From JAKSPM01 sp964450645 (lineage in GTDB: Bacteria; Bacillota; Clostridia; Oscillospirales; Oscillospiraceae), in assembly GCA_964450645.1 (NCBI GenBank), contig CAYVEB010000001.1:99640-163639 (forward strand): 64,000 nucleotides of DNA, written 5' to 3'. A program made the translations under genes and the position numbers. Below are positions 8,236 through 16,877 of the stretch, piece after piece. The notes under the pieces were generated by a model. It did no database searches. It was not told where the DNA came from and worked only from the letters and a program-made list of their open reading frames with translations. Every line of letters starts with the position of its first letter. Within the stretch, counting starts at the first letter, position 1.

Positions 8236-10253
8236 TTCTTCATACTCCTGACGGCTTCCTCCACCACCGCGTCGTCGGCCAGATACGGCAGCGTGATGTG
8301 GTCTTTCCCCGCGTAGAGCTTGTTGTACTCCGCCGCCGTCGCCAGCGCGTTGGGATTCCGCGCCCAGGCCCGGCGCGACACGCCCACCATGGTGTCCCAC
8401 GGCATAGCCATCCGCAAAATGGTATCCACCCGCTCCGAACCGTCGAGTACCATTCCGAATCCGCCGTTGATGGCCTTGCCGACGCCTACGCCGCCGCCGT
8501 TGTGCAGGGCGACCAGGCTCATGCCCCGGGCGGCGTTGCCCGCGAAGCACTGGGCCGCCATGTCCGCCATGATGTTGGAGCCGTCTTTGATGTTGGAAGT
8601 CTCGCGGAACGGGGAGTCCGTCCCGCCGGTGTCGTGGTGGTCGCGGCCCAGCATCACCGGGCCGATCTCGCCGTTGCGCACCATCTCGTTAAATTTCAAG
8701 GCAATATTCAGCCGCCCCATGGCGTCTTGATAGAGGATGCGGCACTGGGTGCCGACCACCAGTTTGTTCTTTTTTGCGTCGCGCACCCACACATAGTTAT
8801 CATAGTCCTGATAGCGCCGGTTGTGCGCCAAAATGTATTCCGCGGCCGCTGCGTCGGTCTTATCCAAGTCCTCCGGATTCCGTGACAGGCAGCACCAGCG
8901 GAACGGGCCGTAACCGAAGTCAAACAGGCACGGGCCGAGGATGTCCTCCACATAGGACGGAAACACGAACCCGTCCAGATCGTTTTCGCCGTTTTTGCAC
9001 ACCTCCCGCACGCCCGCGTCGAACACGGCCTTGAGGAAGCTGTTTCCGTAGTCGAAGAAATAGGTTCCCTTCTCATGGAAGCGGCAAATCAGTGCGTAGT
9101 GGCGGCGCAGGCTCTGATCGACCAGCCTATGGAAGCGCTCCGGATCGCTGGCCAGCAGTTCGGTACGCTGTTCAAAGGTCAGCCCCTGCGGGCAGTAGCC
9201 GCCGTCGTAGGGCACATGGCAGGAGGTCTGGTCGGTCAGCAGATCCACATGGACGTCCTTTTCCAGAAGATACTCCAGCAGATCCACCACGTTGCCGTGG
9301 TAGGCGATGGCGCAGGGTGTCTTCTGCGCCAAATGGCGCCGCGCAATCGCCAGCGCCTCGTCCAGATTATCGGTCTTTTCGCTGACCCATCCCTGGGTAT
9401 AGCGCGTCATCAGGCGCGACGCGTCCACCTCCGCGATGATGGCCACCGCGCCCGCGATCTCGGCCGCTTTGCCCTGCGCGCCGCTCATGCCGCCCAGCCC
9501 CGCCGAGACGAACAGCCGCCCGGCCAGGTTGCCGTCCTCCGGAATGCCCAGTTTCAGGCGCCCGGCGTTGAGCAGCGTGTTGAACGTGCCGTGGACAATT
9601 CCCTGCGGACCAATGTACATCCAGCCGCCGGCGGTCATCTGCCCGTAGTTGGCCACGCCCAGCGCGGCGGCACGGTTAAAGTTTTTCTGGTCGTCAAAGC
9701 TCCCAACCATCAAGCCGTTCGTGATGATGCAGCGCGGCGCCAGCTTGTGGGAGTGGAACAGCCCCAGCGGATGTCCGGAGGCGACCACCAGCGTCTGCTC
9801 GTCGGTCATCACTTCGAGATATTTTTTGATCAAGCGGTACTGCATCCAGTTCTGGCAGACCTGCCCGGTCTCACCGTAGGTGACCAGCTCATAGGGATAC
9901 AGCGCCACGTCGAAATCCAGGTTGTTGTCAATCATCACCTGGAACGCCTTGGCCTCCACGCACTTGCCCTTATATTCTTCGATCGGCTTGCCGTACAGCC
10001 GGCCTGCGGGACGGAACCGGTAGCCGTAGATGCGGCCGTGCTCGGCCAGCTCCTGGGCGAATTCCTTGGCCATCTGTGCGTGGTGGTCGGGATGGATGTA
10101 GCGCAGCGCGTTGCGGATCGCCAGCGCCTTGTCCTGTTCGCTCAGCTGCGATTCGCGGCGCGGCGCGCGGCGGCATCCCTCCACAAACGCGGGGTACTCC
10201 GGCAGCTCGTAATCGAGCTGAATGGTCATTGCCTTTTCCACAGTGCTGTTCAT
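8232..10253 (-). CDS. hutU: Urocanate hydratase (long form)
   Basis: This enzyme adds water to urocanate using tightly bound NAD as an electrophile, giving imidazolonepropionate. The glycine-rich YGQMTAGGWMYIGPQGIVHGT region is the family signature and SAGLGGMSGAQ is the NAD-binding turn. A Cys-containing CFAGNAARGMSLVALHNGGGVGVG segment matches the active-site end. At 673 residues it is about 120 longer than the Pseudomonas/Bacillus type (about 555) and fits the longer form found in anaerobic Firmicutes and Fusobacteria. It is the first gene of the minus-strand hut run, with a TAAGGAG site before the ATG. Confidence 0.96.
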   Translation of the reverse strand: MNSTVEKAMTIQLDYELPEYPAFVEGCRRAPRRESQLSEQDKALAIRNALRYIHPDHHAQMAKEFAQELAEHGRIYGYRFRPAGRLYGKPIEEYKGKCVEAKAFQVMIDNNLDFDVALYPYELVTYGETGQVCQNWMQYRLIKKYLEVMTDEQTLVVASGHPLGLFHSHKLAPRCIITNGLMVGSFDDQKNFNRAAALGVANYGQMTAGGWMYIGPQGIVHGTFNTLLNAGRLKLGIPEDGNLAGRLFVSAGLGGMSGAQGKAAEIAGAVAIIAEVDASRLMTRYTQGWVSEKTDNLDEALAIARRHLAQKTPCAIAYHGNVVDLLEYLLEKDVHVDLLTDQTSCHVPYDGGYCPQGLTFEQRTELLASDPERFHRLVDQSLRRHYALICRFHEKGTYFFDYGNSFLKAVFDAGVREVCKNGENDLDGFVFPSYVEDILGPCLFDFGYGPFRWCCLSRNPEDLDKTDAAAAEYILAHNRRYQDYDNYVWVRDAKKNKLVVGTQCRILYQDAMGRLNIALKFNEMVRNGEIGPVMLGRDHHDTGGTDSPFRETSNIKDGSNIMADMAAQCFAGNAARGMSLVALHNGGGVGVGKAINGGFGMVLDGSERVDTILRMAMPWDTMVGVSRRAWARNPNALATAAEYNKLYAGKDHITLPYLADDAVVEEAVRSMKK

Positions 10254-10360
10254 AAAAATTACGCTCCTTACAATTACATTTATTCAATTTTATTTTACAT
10301 GAAATTCCGCCAAATGAAAAGCCCCAATTTGTGAAATTCTGTTCTGCCGGCAATTGGCCC

Positions 10361-10389
10361 TTGCCAAACACCGCCAGCGCTGATACAAT
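10361..10389 (+). promoter_or_regulatory. Promoter of ftcD and cyclodeaminase genes
   Basis: TTGCCA (10361-10366) and TACAAT (10384-10389) lie 17 bases apart in the divergent hutU-ftcD intergenic region. Transcription would begin near 10396, giving a leader of about 43 bases to the ftcD start. Confidence 0.65.
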
Positions 10390-10438
10390 GAAAGCGACCG
10401 GGTGTAAACCCGGAAACAGGAAACGGAGGAATTGCCAA

Positions 10439-11350
10439 ATGGCAAGGTTAATCGAGTGTATACCCAATTTCAGCGTCAGCAAAGAGCGCGACGAGGCGGT
10501 CTATCAGGGGCTTGTCGACGTAGCGGCGCGCCTGCCCGGTTGTTCTTTGCTCGACGCGCAGTCCGACGGCAACCACAACCGCTGTGTTTTTACCATCGTC
10601 GGCTCCCCGGAGGGGATCGAGGAGGGCGCGTTCCGCCTTTGCAAGCGGGCCGCCGAGACCATCGACATGACCCGCCACCATGGGCAGCATCCCCGCATGG
10701 GCGCGACGGACGTCATCCCCTTCGTCCCCGCCATGGACGTGAGCCTGCAAGAATGTGTCGACCTGTCCAAGCGCGTGGCGCGGCGCGTTTGGGACGAGCT
10801 GCGCATCCCCTCTTTTTTATACGAGGACTCTGCCAGCGTGCCCGCGCGGCGCAATCTGGCAGCCTGCCGCAAGGGGCAGTTCGAGGGGATGCCGGAAAAG
10901 CTGCTGCTGCCCGAATGGGCGCCCGACTACGGCGAGCGGAAAATCCATCCCACCGCCGGTATCACCGCCATCGGCGCGCGGATGCCGCTGGTGGCCTATA
11001 ATGTGAACCTGGACACGTCAGACCTGACGGTCGCGAACAAAATTGCCGCGGCCATCCGCGGCTCCTCCGGGGGCTTTCAATATTGCAAGGCCATCGGCGT
11101 AATGCTGCGGGAACGGAACATCGCCCAGGTTTCCATGAACATGGTCAATTGCGACGGCACCCCGATCTACTACGTATTTGAGATGATCCGCGCCCTGGCC
11201 GACCGCTACGGCGTGCGCATCCTCGGCTCGGAGATTGTCGGCCTGACGCCCGCCAAGGCGCTGCTCGACTGCGCGGAGTATTATCTGAAGCTGGAAAATT
11301 TTGACTGCCGCAAGCAGGTCATGGAATATCATTTTATCGGGATGGAATGA
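10439..11350 (+). CDS. ftcD: Glutamate formimidoyltransferase
   Basis: This 303-residue enzyme transfers the formimino group of N-formimino-glutamate to tetrahydrofolate, releasing glutamate and completing histidine degradation. The N-terminal IECIPNFSVSKERDE and the segment DMTRHHGQHPRMGATDVIPFVP are diagnostic of formiminotransferase N- and middle domains. The cyclodeaminase domain fused in mammals is absent here and supplied by the next gene. The ATG at 10439 follows GGAGG and gives the family length. Its stop overlaps the next start (ATGA), so the two are translationally coupled. It is transcribed divergently from hutUIH. Confidence 0.96.
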   Translation: MARLIECIPNFSVSKERDEAVYQGLVDVAARLPGCSLLDAQSDGNHNRCVFTIVGSPEGIEEGAFRLCKRAAETIDMTRHHGQHPRMGATDVIPFVPAMDVSLQECVDLSKRVARRVWDELRIPSFLYEDSASVPARRNLAACRKGQFEGMPEKLLLPEWAPDYGERKIHPTAGITAIGARMPLVAYNVNLDTSDLTVANKIAAAIRGSSGGFQYCKAIGVMLRERNIAQVSMNMVNCDGTPIYYVFEMIRALADRYGVRILGSEIVGLTPAKALLDCAEYYLKLENFDCRKQVMEYHFIGME

Positions 11351-11997
11351 GTATGGAAGAAACGGCACTATCCCAACTCCGCCTTTCGGACTTCACCGGC
11401 CTTCTAGCCTCCGACGCGCCGGCGCCCGGCGGCGGCTCCACGGCGGCTCTGGAGGGCGCCCTTGGCGCGGCCTTGACGGCCATGGTCTGCGCCCTGACCG
11501 AGGGCAGAAAAAAATACGCCGCCTCGCAGGCGCTCGTCTCCGCGACCCGCGCCAAGGCCCAGGCGCTGCAAGCGCAATTTCTCAAGGTCATGGAGCGCGA
11601 CACGCGGGCGTTTCAAGCCGTCAGCGCTGTCTTCGCCATGCCGAAGCAGACCCCTGCCGAGAGATCCGCCCGCGCCGAGGCCATGGAGCAGGCGCTGCGC
11701 GGCTGCATTGAAACGCCCCTGGAGATGATGGAGCTGTCGGCCCAAGCCCTGGAGCTGGCCGCGGCGCTGCCGGGCGGCTACAATACCGGCGCCGCCAGCG
11801 ACTTGGGCGTTGCAGCGCTGTCGCTGGGCGCGGCCGTGCGGGGCGCGTGGCTCAACGTCCGCATCAACACCGCCGCACTGGCGGATCGGGCGTTTGCCGG
11901 GGTCTGCAACCAAAAGGGCCAAGCGCTGCTTGACCGCGCGCTGCCGCTCTGCGAGCAAATCTACCAGGCCGTCCTGCGCCAGATTGACGCATCCTGA
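11347..11997 (+). CDS. Formimidoyl-THF cyclodeaminase-like protein
   Basis: This 216-residue all-helical protein of the cyclodeaminase/cyclohydrolase (FTCD_C) family probably converts 5-formimidoyl-THF to 5,10-methenyl-THF plus ammonia, feeding the one-carbon pool. The family hallmark APAPGGGSTAALEGALGAAL is near residues 23-42, and GGYNTGAASDLGVAALSLGAAVRGAW is the second conserved segment. The ATG at 11347 overlaps the ftcD stop, and a second in-frame ATG lies two codons on. With ftcD it forms the split bacterial equivalent of the bifunctional mammalian enzyme. Some homologues are called methenyl-THF cyclohydrolase; the neighbours favour cyclodeaminase. Confidence 0.9.
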   Translation: MSMEETALSQLRLSDFTGLLASDAPAPGGGSTAALEGALGAALTAMVCALTEGRKKYAASQALVSATRAKAQALQAQFLKVMERDTRAFQAVSAVFAMPKQTPAERSARAEAMEQALRGCIETPLEMMELSAQALELAAALPGGYNTGAASDLGVAALSLGAAVRGAWLNVRINTAALADRAFAGVCNQKGQALLDRALPLCEQIYQAVLRQIDAS

Positions 11998-12067
11998 CCT
12001 CGAAGACCCCGTTTTTTTTGCACGCCTAAAGCGCCCGCCGCATAGCATGGTGCGAGGGGGCGAGCCA

Positions 12068-12550
12068 ATGCGAAACATCCCTTATGACCGTTCCGCCGCG
12101 GTGGCCTATGCGCGAGCGTGGGCGCTGGGGCGGAACCCGGCTTATTATGACTTTGAAAAAATCGGCGGAGACTGCACCAATTTTGCCTCACAGTGCATTT
12201 TCGCCGGCGCGCGCACGATGAATTTTACGCCGGTCACGGGGTGGTACTACCGCACCAGCTCCGCGCGTACCGCTTCCTGGTGCGGTGTTGCGTATCTGTA
12301 CAAATTCCTCATGAGCAACCGGGGCCCCGGCCCATACGCGCGCCTTGTTGCGCAGCGGCAGGCCGCGCCCGGGGACATTGTCCAGCTCGGCCGGTGGAAC
12401 GGCGTATTTTACCACACCTCTGTGATCCTCTCCGCTGACCCTGTAATTCTGGTCGCGGCCCACTCCGACGACTCGCTGGACCGTCCGCTCTCGTCCTACA
12501 ACTACGACGTTGCCCGCTTCGTCCACATTGACGGCGTGCGGGCGGAATAG
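12068..12550 (+). CDS. Putative amidase-domain (Amidase_6-like) protein
   Basis: This 160-residue protein begins with RSAAVAYARAWALGRNPAYYDF and the strongly conserved GGDCTNFASQCIFAGA, the active-site Cys region of the putative amidase domain family found mostly in Firmicutes. A later GDIVQLGRWNGVFYHTSVIL carries the His expected of a papain/NlpC-like fold, and AAHSDD follows. No signal peptide is visible, although many relatives are secreted. It probably hydrolyses amide bonds in peptide or wall material. It lies 70 bases after the cyclodeaminase gene with its own GAGGGGG site, and the link to histidine catabolism is unclear. Confidence 0.75.
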   Translation: MRNIPYDRSAAVAYARAWALGRNPAYYDFEKIGGDCTNFASQCIFAGARTMNFTPVTGWYYRTSSARTASWCGVAYLYKFLMSNRGPGPYARLVAQRQAAPGDIVQLGRWNGVFYHTSVILSADPVILVAAHSDDSLDRPLSSYNYDVARFVHIDGVRAE

Positions 12551-12591
12551 TCCCCAACGGCGTGGGTTTCACTTTGTTCCCAACACGCTGA

Positions 12592-12618
12592 CCGCCGCAA
12601 GGCAATCCCTTGCGGCGG
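12592..12618. terminator. 11-bp perfect hairpin between convergent genes
   Basis: CCGCCGCAAGG (12592-12602) pairs perfectly with CCTTGCGGCGG (12608-12618) over a 5-base loop, between the convergent amidase and HIT-protein genes. The plus-strand tail is only CGATCTTT, so termination strength is uncertain. Confidence 0.55.
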
Positions 12619-12630
12619 CGATCTTTATCA

Positions 12631-12969
12631 TCAGGCGAAACCGCCAAGCGGTCTTCCCGCCAGCACATGGAAGTGCAGATGCGGCACCGTCTGTCCGGCA
12701 TCCGCGCCGCAGTTGGCCACAACCCTGTAACCGCCCGTCAGCTTCAACTCCTCGGCCAGCTTGGCAATTACCGCGTAGATGTGGCCGATCAGGGCCTCGT
12801 GCGTCTGGCGCACCTCGTTCACCGAGGCAATGTGCCGCTTGGGCACCACCAGGAAATGCGTCGGGGCCATCGGCTGGATGTCGTAAAACGCATAGCACAG
12901 ATCGTCCTCATACACCTTGTTCGACGGGATCTCTCCCGCGATGATTTTACAAAACAAACACTCGTCCAC
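12631..12969 (-). CDS. HIT-family nucleotide-binding protein
   Basis: This 112-residue histidine-triad protein has the active-site motif HLHFHVL near the C-terminus and the typical CLFCKIIAGEIPSNKVYED opening. Such Hint-like proteins hydrolyse or transfer AMP from nucleoside phosphoramidates and dinucleotides. The start is set at a GTG (12967-12969), because GGAGG lies 8 bases upstream and family members begin with the DECLFCKI segment; an in-frame TTG further up overlaps that site. It follows alaS within about 15 bases on the same strand and is probably the last gene of that transcript. Confidence 0.93.
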   Translation of the reverse strand: MDECLFCKIIAGEIPSNKVYEDDLCYAFYDIQPMAPTHFLVVPKRHIASVNEVRQTHEALIGHIYAVIAKLAEELKLTGGYRVVANCGADAGQTVPHLHFHVLAGRPLGGFA

Positions 12970-12984
12970 CCAATTTTCCTCCAA

Positions 12985-15630
12985 TCATTCGTTTGCGTTT
13001 GTCATGACGTAGTCGTCCACCATCGCCAGTGCGTCGTCGAGCTTCATCGCGTCGCGGCCGCCGCCCATCGCCAAATCTGGCCGGCCGCCGCCGCTGCCGC
13101 CGCAGATGGCGCACACCTGCTTGACAAGCGTTCCCGCCCTGATGCCTTTGGCGACCGCCTCTTTGCCGCACGCGGCTAAAACCGAGATCTTTTCTCCCGC
13201 TGCGACGGCCAAGACCGCCACGACGCTCTCGTCCTTATCCCGGAGCAGATCGCCGTATTTTCGCAGATCGGCCGCATCCAGATCGTTTCGGATGGCCGTC
13301 AGCACGTGCAGGCCCGCCACCGTCTTCGCCGACACCATAAACTGCCCGACCTCGCCAGCCATGGCGCGATCCTTCAGCTTCTCCACCTGCTGGCGTAGCT
13401 CATGCGCCTCGTTCATCACGGCCCTGGCCCGCTGCAGCACATCGTTCACGCTGGAAGCCTTGAGCGTTTCCGCAGCCTGCGCCAGCGTCTTTTGCACATT
13501 GTCCAGCTGCTTAAGCACCGCCTTGCCGGTGAGCGCCTCGATCCGGCGCACGCCAGAGGCCACCGAGCCCTCGGACACAATGCAGAACAGCCCCACCTTC
13601 GCCGTGTTGTCCAGATGCGTGCCACCGCAGAACTCCATGGACTCCTCGCCCATCTTGACCACACGCACCATGTCGCCGTATTTTTCGCCGAACAGGGCCG
13701 TTGCGCCCAGCTTCTTCGCCTCCCCGATGGGCAGTACCAGCGTCTGCACATCCAGACCCGCCAATACCGCCTCGTCCACCGTGCGGGTTACTCGCGCAAT
13801 TTCCTGCGGCGTCATTGCCGAGAAGTGGGTGAAATCGAACCGCAGCCGGTCCGGTTCCACCAGCGAGCCAGCCTGATGACAGTGGCCGCCCAGCACCTTT
13901 TCCAGCGCGCTCTGCAAAAGGTGCGTCGCCGTGTGGGCGCGGCAGATGGCCTGGCGGCGCTCCGCTTCCACGTTGGCCGTCACCACGTCGCCCAGCCGCA
14001 GCTCGCCGGAGAGCACCTTGCCGTAGTGCATATATTTTCCGCCCTTGTTCTTTTGCACGTCCGTGACCGCAAACTCCATTCCGTCCATCCGCAGCTCGCC
14101 GTGGTCGCCCACCTGGCCGCCCATCTCGGCGTAGAACGGCGTCCGGTCCAGCACCACAATGGCGTCCATTCCCGCCGATACCGCGCCGCACAGCTCCTCT
14201 CCGGCGATGATCGCCACGACGTTGGCCTTTTCAGTCAGCCGGTCATAGCCCACGAATTCGGTCGCCGGGACCTCTTTGCCGAACTCAATTCCGGCCCAGC
14301 CCAAATCGCCCAGGGCCTTGCGCGCCTCCTTCGCCCGCTGTCTTTGCTCCTGCATCAGCCGGACAAACTCCTCCTGATCCACCTGCATCCCCGCCTCGGC
14401 GGCCATCTCCATGGTCAGATCCACCGGGAATCCGTACGTGTCGTACAGGCGGAAGGCGTCCGCGCCGGAGAAGACCGTCTCCCGCCGGGCCTGCCGGGCG
14501 CTGAGCATATCGTTATAGACCTTGATGCCGCCGTCAATGGTCTTGCAGAAGTTTTCCTCCTCCGTGCGCACGACCTTGGTGATATACGCCTGCTTTTCCC
14601 GCAGATCGGGGTACTGGCACTCGTTTTCCTGCACCACCGTCTCCACAACCTGGTACAAAAACGGCTCGTTCACGCCCAGCAGCTTGCCGTGCCGCGCCGC
14701 CCGCCGCAGCAGCCGCCGCAGCACATAGCCCCGGCCCTCGTTGGAGGGCAGCACACCGTCGCAGATCAAAAACGTCGTGGAGCGGATGTGATCCGTGATC
14801 ACCCGCAAGGACACGTCCATATCGTGGCTCTTGCCGTAAATCGCGCCGGTCAGCTCCGTCACCTTGTCCGTGATGCGCATTACCGTGTCCAGATCGAACA
14901 GCGACGCGGCCTCCTGGCTGGCCATCGCCAGACGCTCCAGGCCCATGCCGGTGTCGATGTTCTTTTGCTTTAGTTCCGTGTAGTTGCCGTGGCCGTCGTT
15001 TTCAAACTGGGAAAAGACGTTGTTCCAGACCTCCATATAGCGGTCGCAGTCGCAGCCCACCGTGCAGTCCGGCTTACCGCAGCCGAATTGCTCGCCCCGG
15101 TCATAGTAGACCTCGCTACACGGGCCGCAGGGTCCGGCCCCGTGTTCCCAGAAGTTGTCCTCCTTCCCGAAGCGGAAGATCCGGTTCGCCGGGACGCCGA
15201 TTTCCTTGTTCCAGATGTCAAACGCCTCGTCGTCGTCCTGGAACACCGAAGGATACAGCCTGTCCTCCTCCAGGCCCACCACCTGGGTCAAAAATTCCCA
15301 GCACCAGCGCAGGGCATCGCGCTTAAAATAGTCGCCGAAGGAGAAGTTGCCCAGCATTTCAAAATATGTGCCGTGTCGCGCGGTTTTGCCGATGTTTTCA
15401 ATATCCGGCGTCCGAATACACTTCTGGCACGTGCAGACCCGGTGACTGGGCGGCTCTTCCTCGCCGGTGAAATAGGGCTTCATCGGCGTCATGCCCGCGT
15501 TGATCAGCAAAATCGACTTGTCATTCTGCGGCACCAGCGGAAAGCTGGGCAGGCGCAGATGCCCCTTAGATTCAAAATAGCGCAAAAACATCTCGCGCAG
15601 TTCGTTTACGCCATAGGCTTTGTGTGCCAT
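12985..15630 (-). CDS. alaS: Alanine--tRNA ligase
   Basis: This 881-residue class II synthetase charges tRNA-Ala. Motif 1-like FLRYFESKGHLRLPSFPLVPQNDKSILLINAGMTPMKPYF opens the catalytic domain and the editing domain shows AHTATHLL and CGGTHLDNTAKVG zinc-binding motifs. The C-terminal glycine-rich C-Ala domain ends near GGSGGGRPDLAMGGG. Length equals the bacterial norm. The ATG at 15630 lies 7 bases after GGGAGG; an upstream in-frame codon adds five residues that overlap this site. A T-box leader and promoter precede it, so it is induced when tRNA-Ala is uncharged. Confidence 0.98.
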   Translation of the reverse strand: MAHKAYGVNELREMFLRYFESKGHLRLPSFPLVPQNDKSILLINAGMTPMKPYFTGEEEPPSHRVCTCQKCIRTPDIENIGKTARHGTYFEMLGNFSFGDYFKRDALRWCWEFLTQVVGLEEDRLYPSVFQDDDEAFDIWNKEIGVPANRIFRFGKEDNFWEHGAGPCGPCSEVYYDRGEQFGCGKPDCTVGCDCDRYMEVWNNVFSQFENDGHGNYTELKQKNIDTGMGLERLAMASQEAASLFDLDTVMRITDKVTELTGAIYGKSHDMDVSLRVITDHIRSTTFLICDGVLPSNEGRGYVLRRLLRRAARHGKLLGVNEPFLYQVVETVVQENECQYPDLREKQAYITKVVRTEEENFCKTIDGGIKVYNDMLSARQARRETVFSGADAFRLYDTYGFPVDLTMEMAAEAGMQVDQEEFVRLMQEQRQRAKEARKALGDLGWAGIEFGKEVPATEFVGYDRLTEKANVVAIIAGEELCGAVSAGMDAIVVLDRTPFYAEMGGQVGDHGELRMDGMEFAVTDVQKNKGGKYMHYGKVLSGELRLGDVVTANVEAERRQAICRAHTATHLLQSALEKVLGGHCHQAGSLVEPDRLRFDFTHFSAMTPQEIARVTRTVDEAVLAGLDVQTLVLPIGEAKKLGATALFGEKYGDMVRVVKMGEESMEFCGGTHLDNTAKVGLFCIVSEGSVASGVRRIEALTGKAVLKQLDNVQKTLAQAAETLKASSVNDVLQRARAVMNEAHELRQQVEKLKDRAMAGEVGQFMVSAKTVAGLHVLTAIRNDLDAADLRKYGDLLRDKDESVVAVLAVAAGEKISVLAACGKEAVAKGIRAGTLVKQVCAICGGSGGGRPDLAMGGGRDAMKLDDALAMVDDYVMTNANE

Positions 15631-15650
15631 TGGGTTTCCTCCCATTTTTA

Positions 15651-15895
15651 AAAATAAAGCTTCACCCCCTGTCTAGGGGTGAAGCAATCGACTCCACGGT
15701 ACCACCCTAATTGCCCGCGCGCGGGCGCTCTTTCGCTCTGTAACGGGAGCGCCCGTCCTGCTTTTTTCGCAGGCAGCTTGGAAGTGGCCGAGACACCGCC
15801 CCGCAGCGGGGCTTGCACCCTCCCCCGCTCGCTGGATGCCGCTTGCGTCTCTCGTTTCCGCATCGCATTTTGCACTGTAATTGTCGCTGCAATTG
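15651..15895 (-). promoter_or_regulatory. T-box leader (tRNA-Ala sensing) of alaS
   Basis: The leader transcribed leftward contains the T-box core TTAGGGTGGTACCGTGG (about 15695-15712), preceded by paired GC-rich arms. It is followed by a terminator hairpin, GCTTCACCCCTAGACAGGGGGTGAAGC and a T-rich tail (about 15651-15687). The T-box bulge pairs with the free CCA end of uncharged tRNA and favours the antiterminator. I could not fix the specifier codon by eye; alanine is inferred from the downstream gene. Confidence 0.92.
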
Positions 15896-15897
15896 TT

Positions 15898-15925
15898 ATT
15901 TTAGCAGATATCCCCGGTTTGTCAA
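15898..15925 (-). promoter_or_regulatory. Promoter of the alaS T-box transcript
   Basis: On the minus strand TTGACA (15920-15925) and TAAAAT (15898-15903) are 16 bases apart, and the -10 carries the extended TGC element. The transcript would start just before the first T-box stem. Confidence 0.8.
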
Positions 15926-16051
15926 CCAAAAATGCAATTCTCCGCGAACGTCGGGACTGTGGAAAGCGCCTTGCGGCCGCGCGCCCCGGCGGCAGGCCCG
16001 GCAAAACGGCTCAATTTGGATCCATCCGAAAAACCATGTTTTCCGGCAAAC

Positions 16052-16639
16052 TCACAGCACCGTCATCGCGTGGAAGAATCCCACCGCGCAGCCGATCAGC
16101 GACACTGCGGCCAACACGGTTGCCGTGATATACATGCCCTTGCCGCGGTAGCGCTTCGGCTCCCTCCGGAGCTTGGAGAGCGCGACGCCGCCAAAAATGG
16201 TGCCCAGCGTGCTGACGATCAGGCCGAAAAAGCCGTAGACCGCCTCGCACATGGCGGACAGATACGCCGGATCCGGCGTCATACCCACCGGAATGTCCAA
16301 CATTCCCATTTCAATCGCCTGGGCGACATACTCCGGCCCCACGGTAAAAAAGCTCATGACGAAATTCAAATTGATTAAGCCGAGGATGGCCAGCACCAGC
16401 GCAGCCACGCCCAGACCGATCCGCTTTTTGGGCATCTCGTAGGGATAGCCATAGGGGTTGGGATAGGGATAAGGGTTGGGATAAACAGGTGCGTTGTCAA
16501 ACCGGATCGGTTCATACACCGGCGCTTGTTCCTCCTGTTTTGGTTCCTCCGGCCTTGGTTCCTCCGGCAACGGATACGCACATTTAATACAAAACCCGCG
16601 TCCCGGCGGATTTTCCGTTTGACATCTTGGGCAGCGCAT
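16052..16639 (-). CDS. Zinc-ribbon, Pro/Tyr-rich linker, membrane protein (hypothetical)
   Basis: This 195-residue protein of unknown function begins with a zinc ribbon, MRCPRCQTENPPGRGFCIKCAYPL, with two CxxC pairs. A Glu/Pro-rich stretch and a tract of repeated NPYPYPNPYGYPY follow, then two or three hydrophobic helices (about residues 75-98, 130-150 and 168-190). Similar zinc-ribbon plus DUF4190-like membrane proteins are common in Firmicutes with no assigned role. It has its own promoter and is flanked by the alaS leader and a pseudouridine synthase gene. Confidence 0.7.
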   Translation of the reverse strand: MRCPRCQTENPPGRGFCIKCAYPLPEEPRPEEPKQEEQAPVYEPIRFDNAPVYPNPYPYPNPYGYPYEMPKKRIGLGVAALVLAILGLINLNFVMSFFTVGPEYVAQAIEMGMLDIPVGMTPDPAYLSAMCEAVYGFFGLIVSTLGTIFGGVALSKLRREPKRYRGKGMYITATVLAAVSLIGCAVGFFHAMTVL

Positions 16640-16672
16640 AAACGTCCTTCCTTTTATAATGATTCTGATATC

Positions 16673-16700
16673 ATCATACCATACTTGACGCGTTTGTCAA
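16673..16700 (-). promoter_or_regulatory. Promoter of the zinc-ribbon membrane protein gene
   Basis: Minus-strand TTGACA (16695-16700) and TATGAT (16673-16678) are 16 bases apart. An inverted repeat CTTGAC-N6-GTCAAG overlaps the -35 box and could be an operator. Confidence 0.6.
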
Positions 16701-16877
16701 GCACCCAATTCCACAGAAATTTTTTATCAGGGATTTAACAGAAACTTAAAAACTTCACGGTTTCTTTTTTAATATTCTCAGACTATACTAATTTACAGAT
16801 AGAAAGTTTTTTCATTTTCCTCTTTTCCTCTCTCATATATGTTGTGCAAAGCCAAGTGCCTTGAAGGAGTTGTTCTT

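Noticed and set aside
9075..10334. Long plus-strand open frame (419 codons) opposite hutU
   Set aside because: It is antisense to a well-conserved gene; high GC and codon bias create long open frames on the opposite strand. It has no start signal and a non-protein-like composition rich in His, Arg and Gln.
16783..16815. Ten-codon frame MKKLSICKLV on the minus strand after the pseudouridine synthase gene
   Set aside because: A GAGG-like site precedes it, but there is no terminator, conservation or downstream target to support a peptide.
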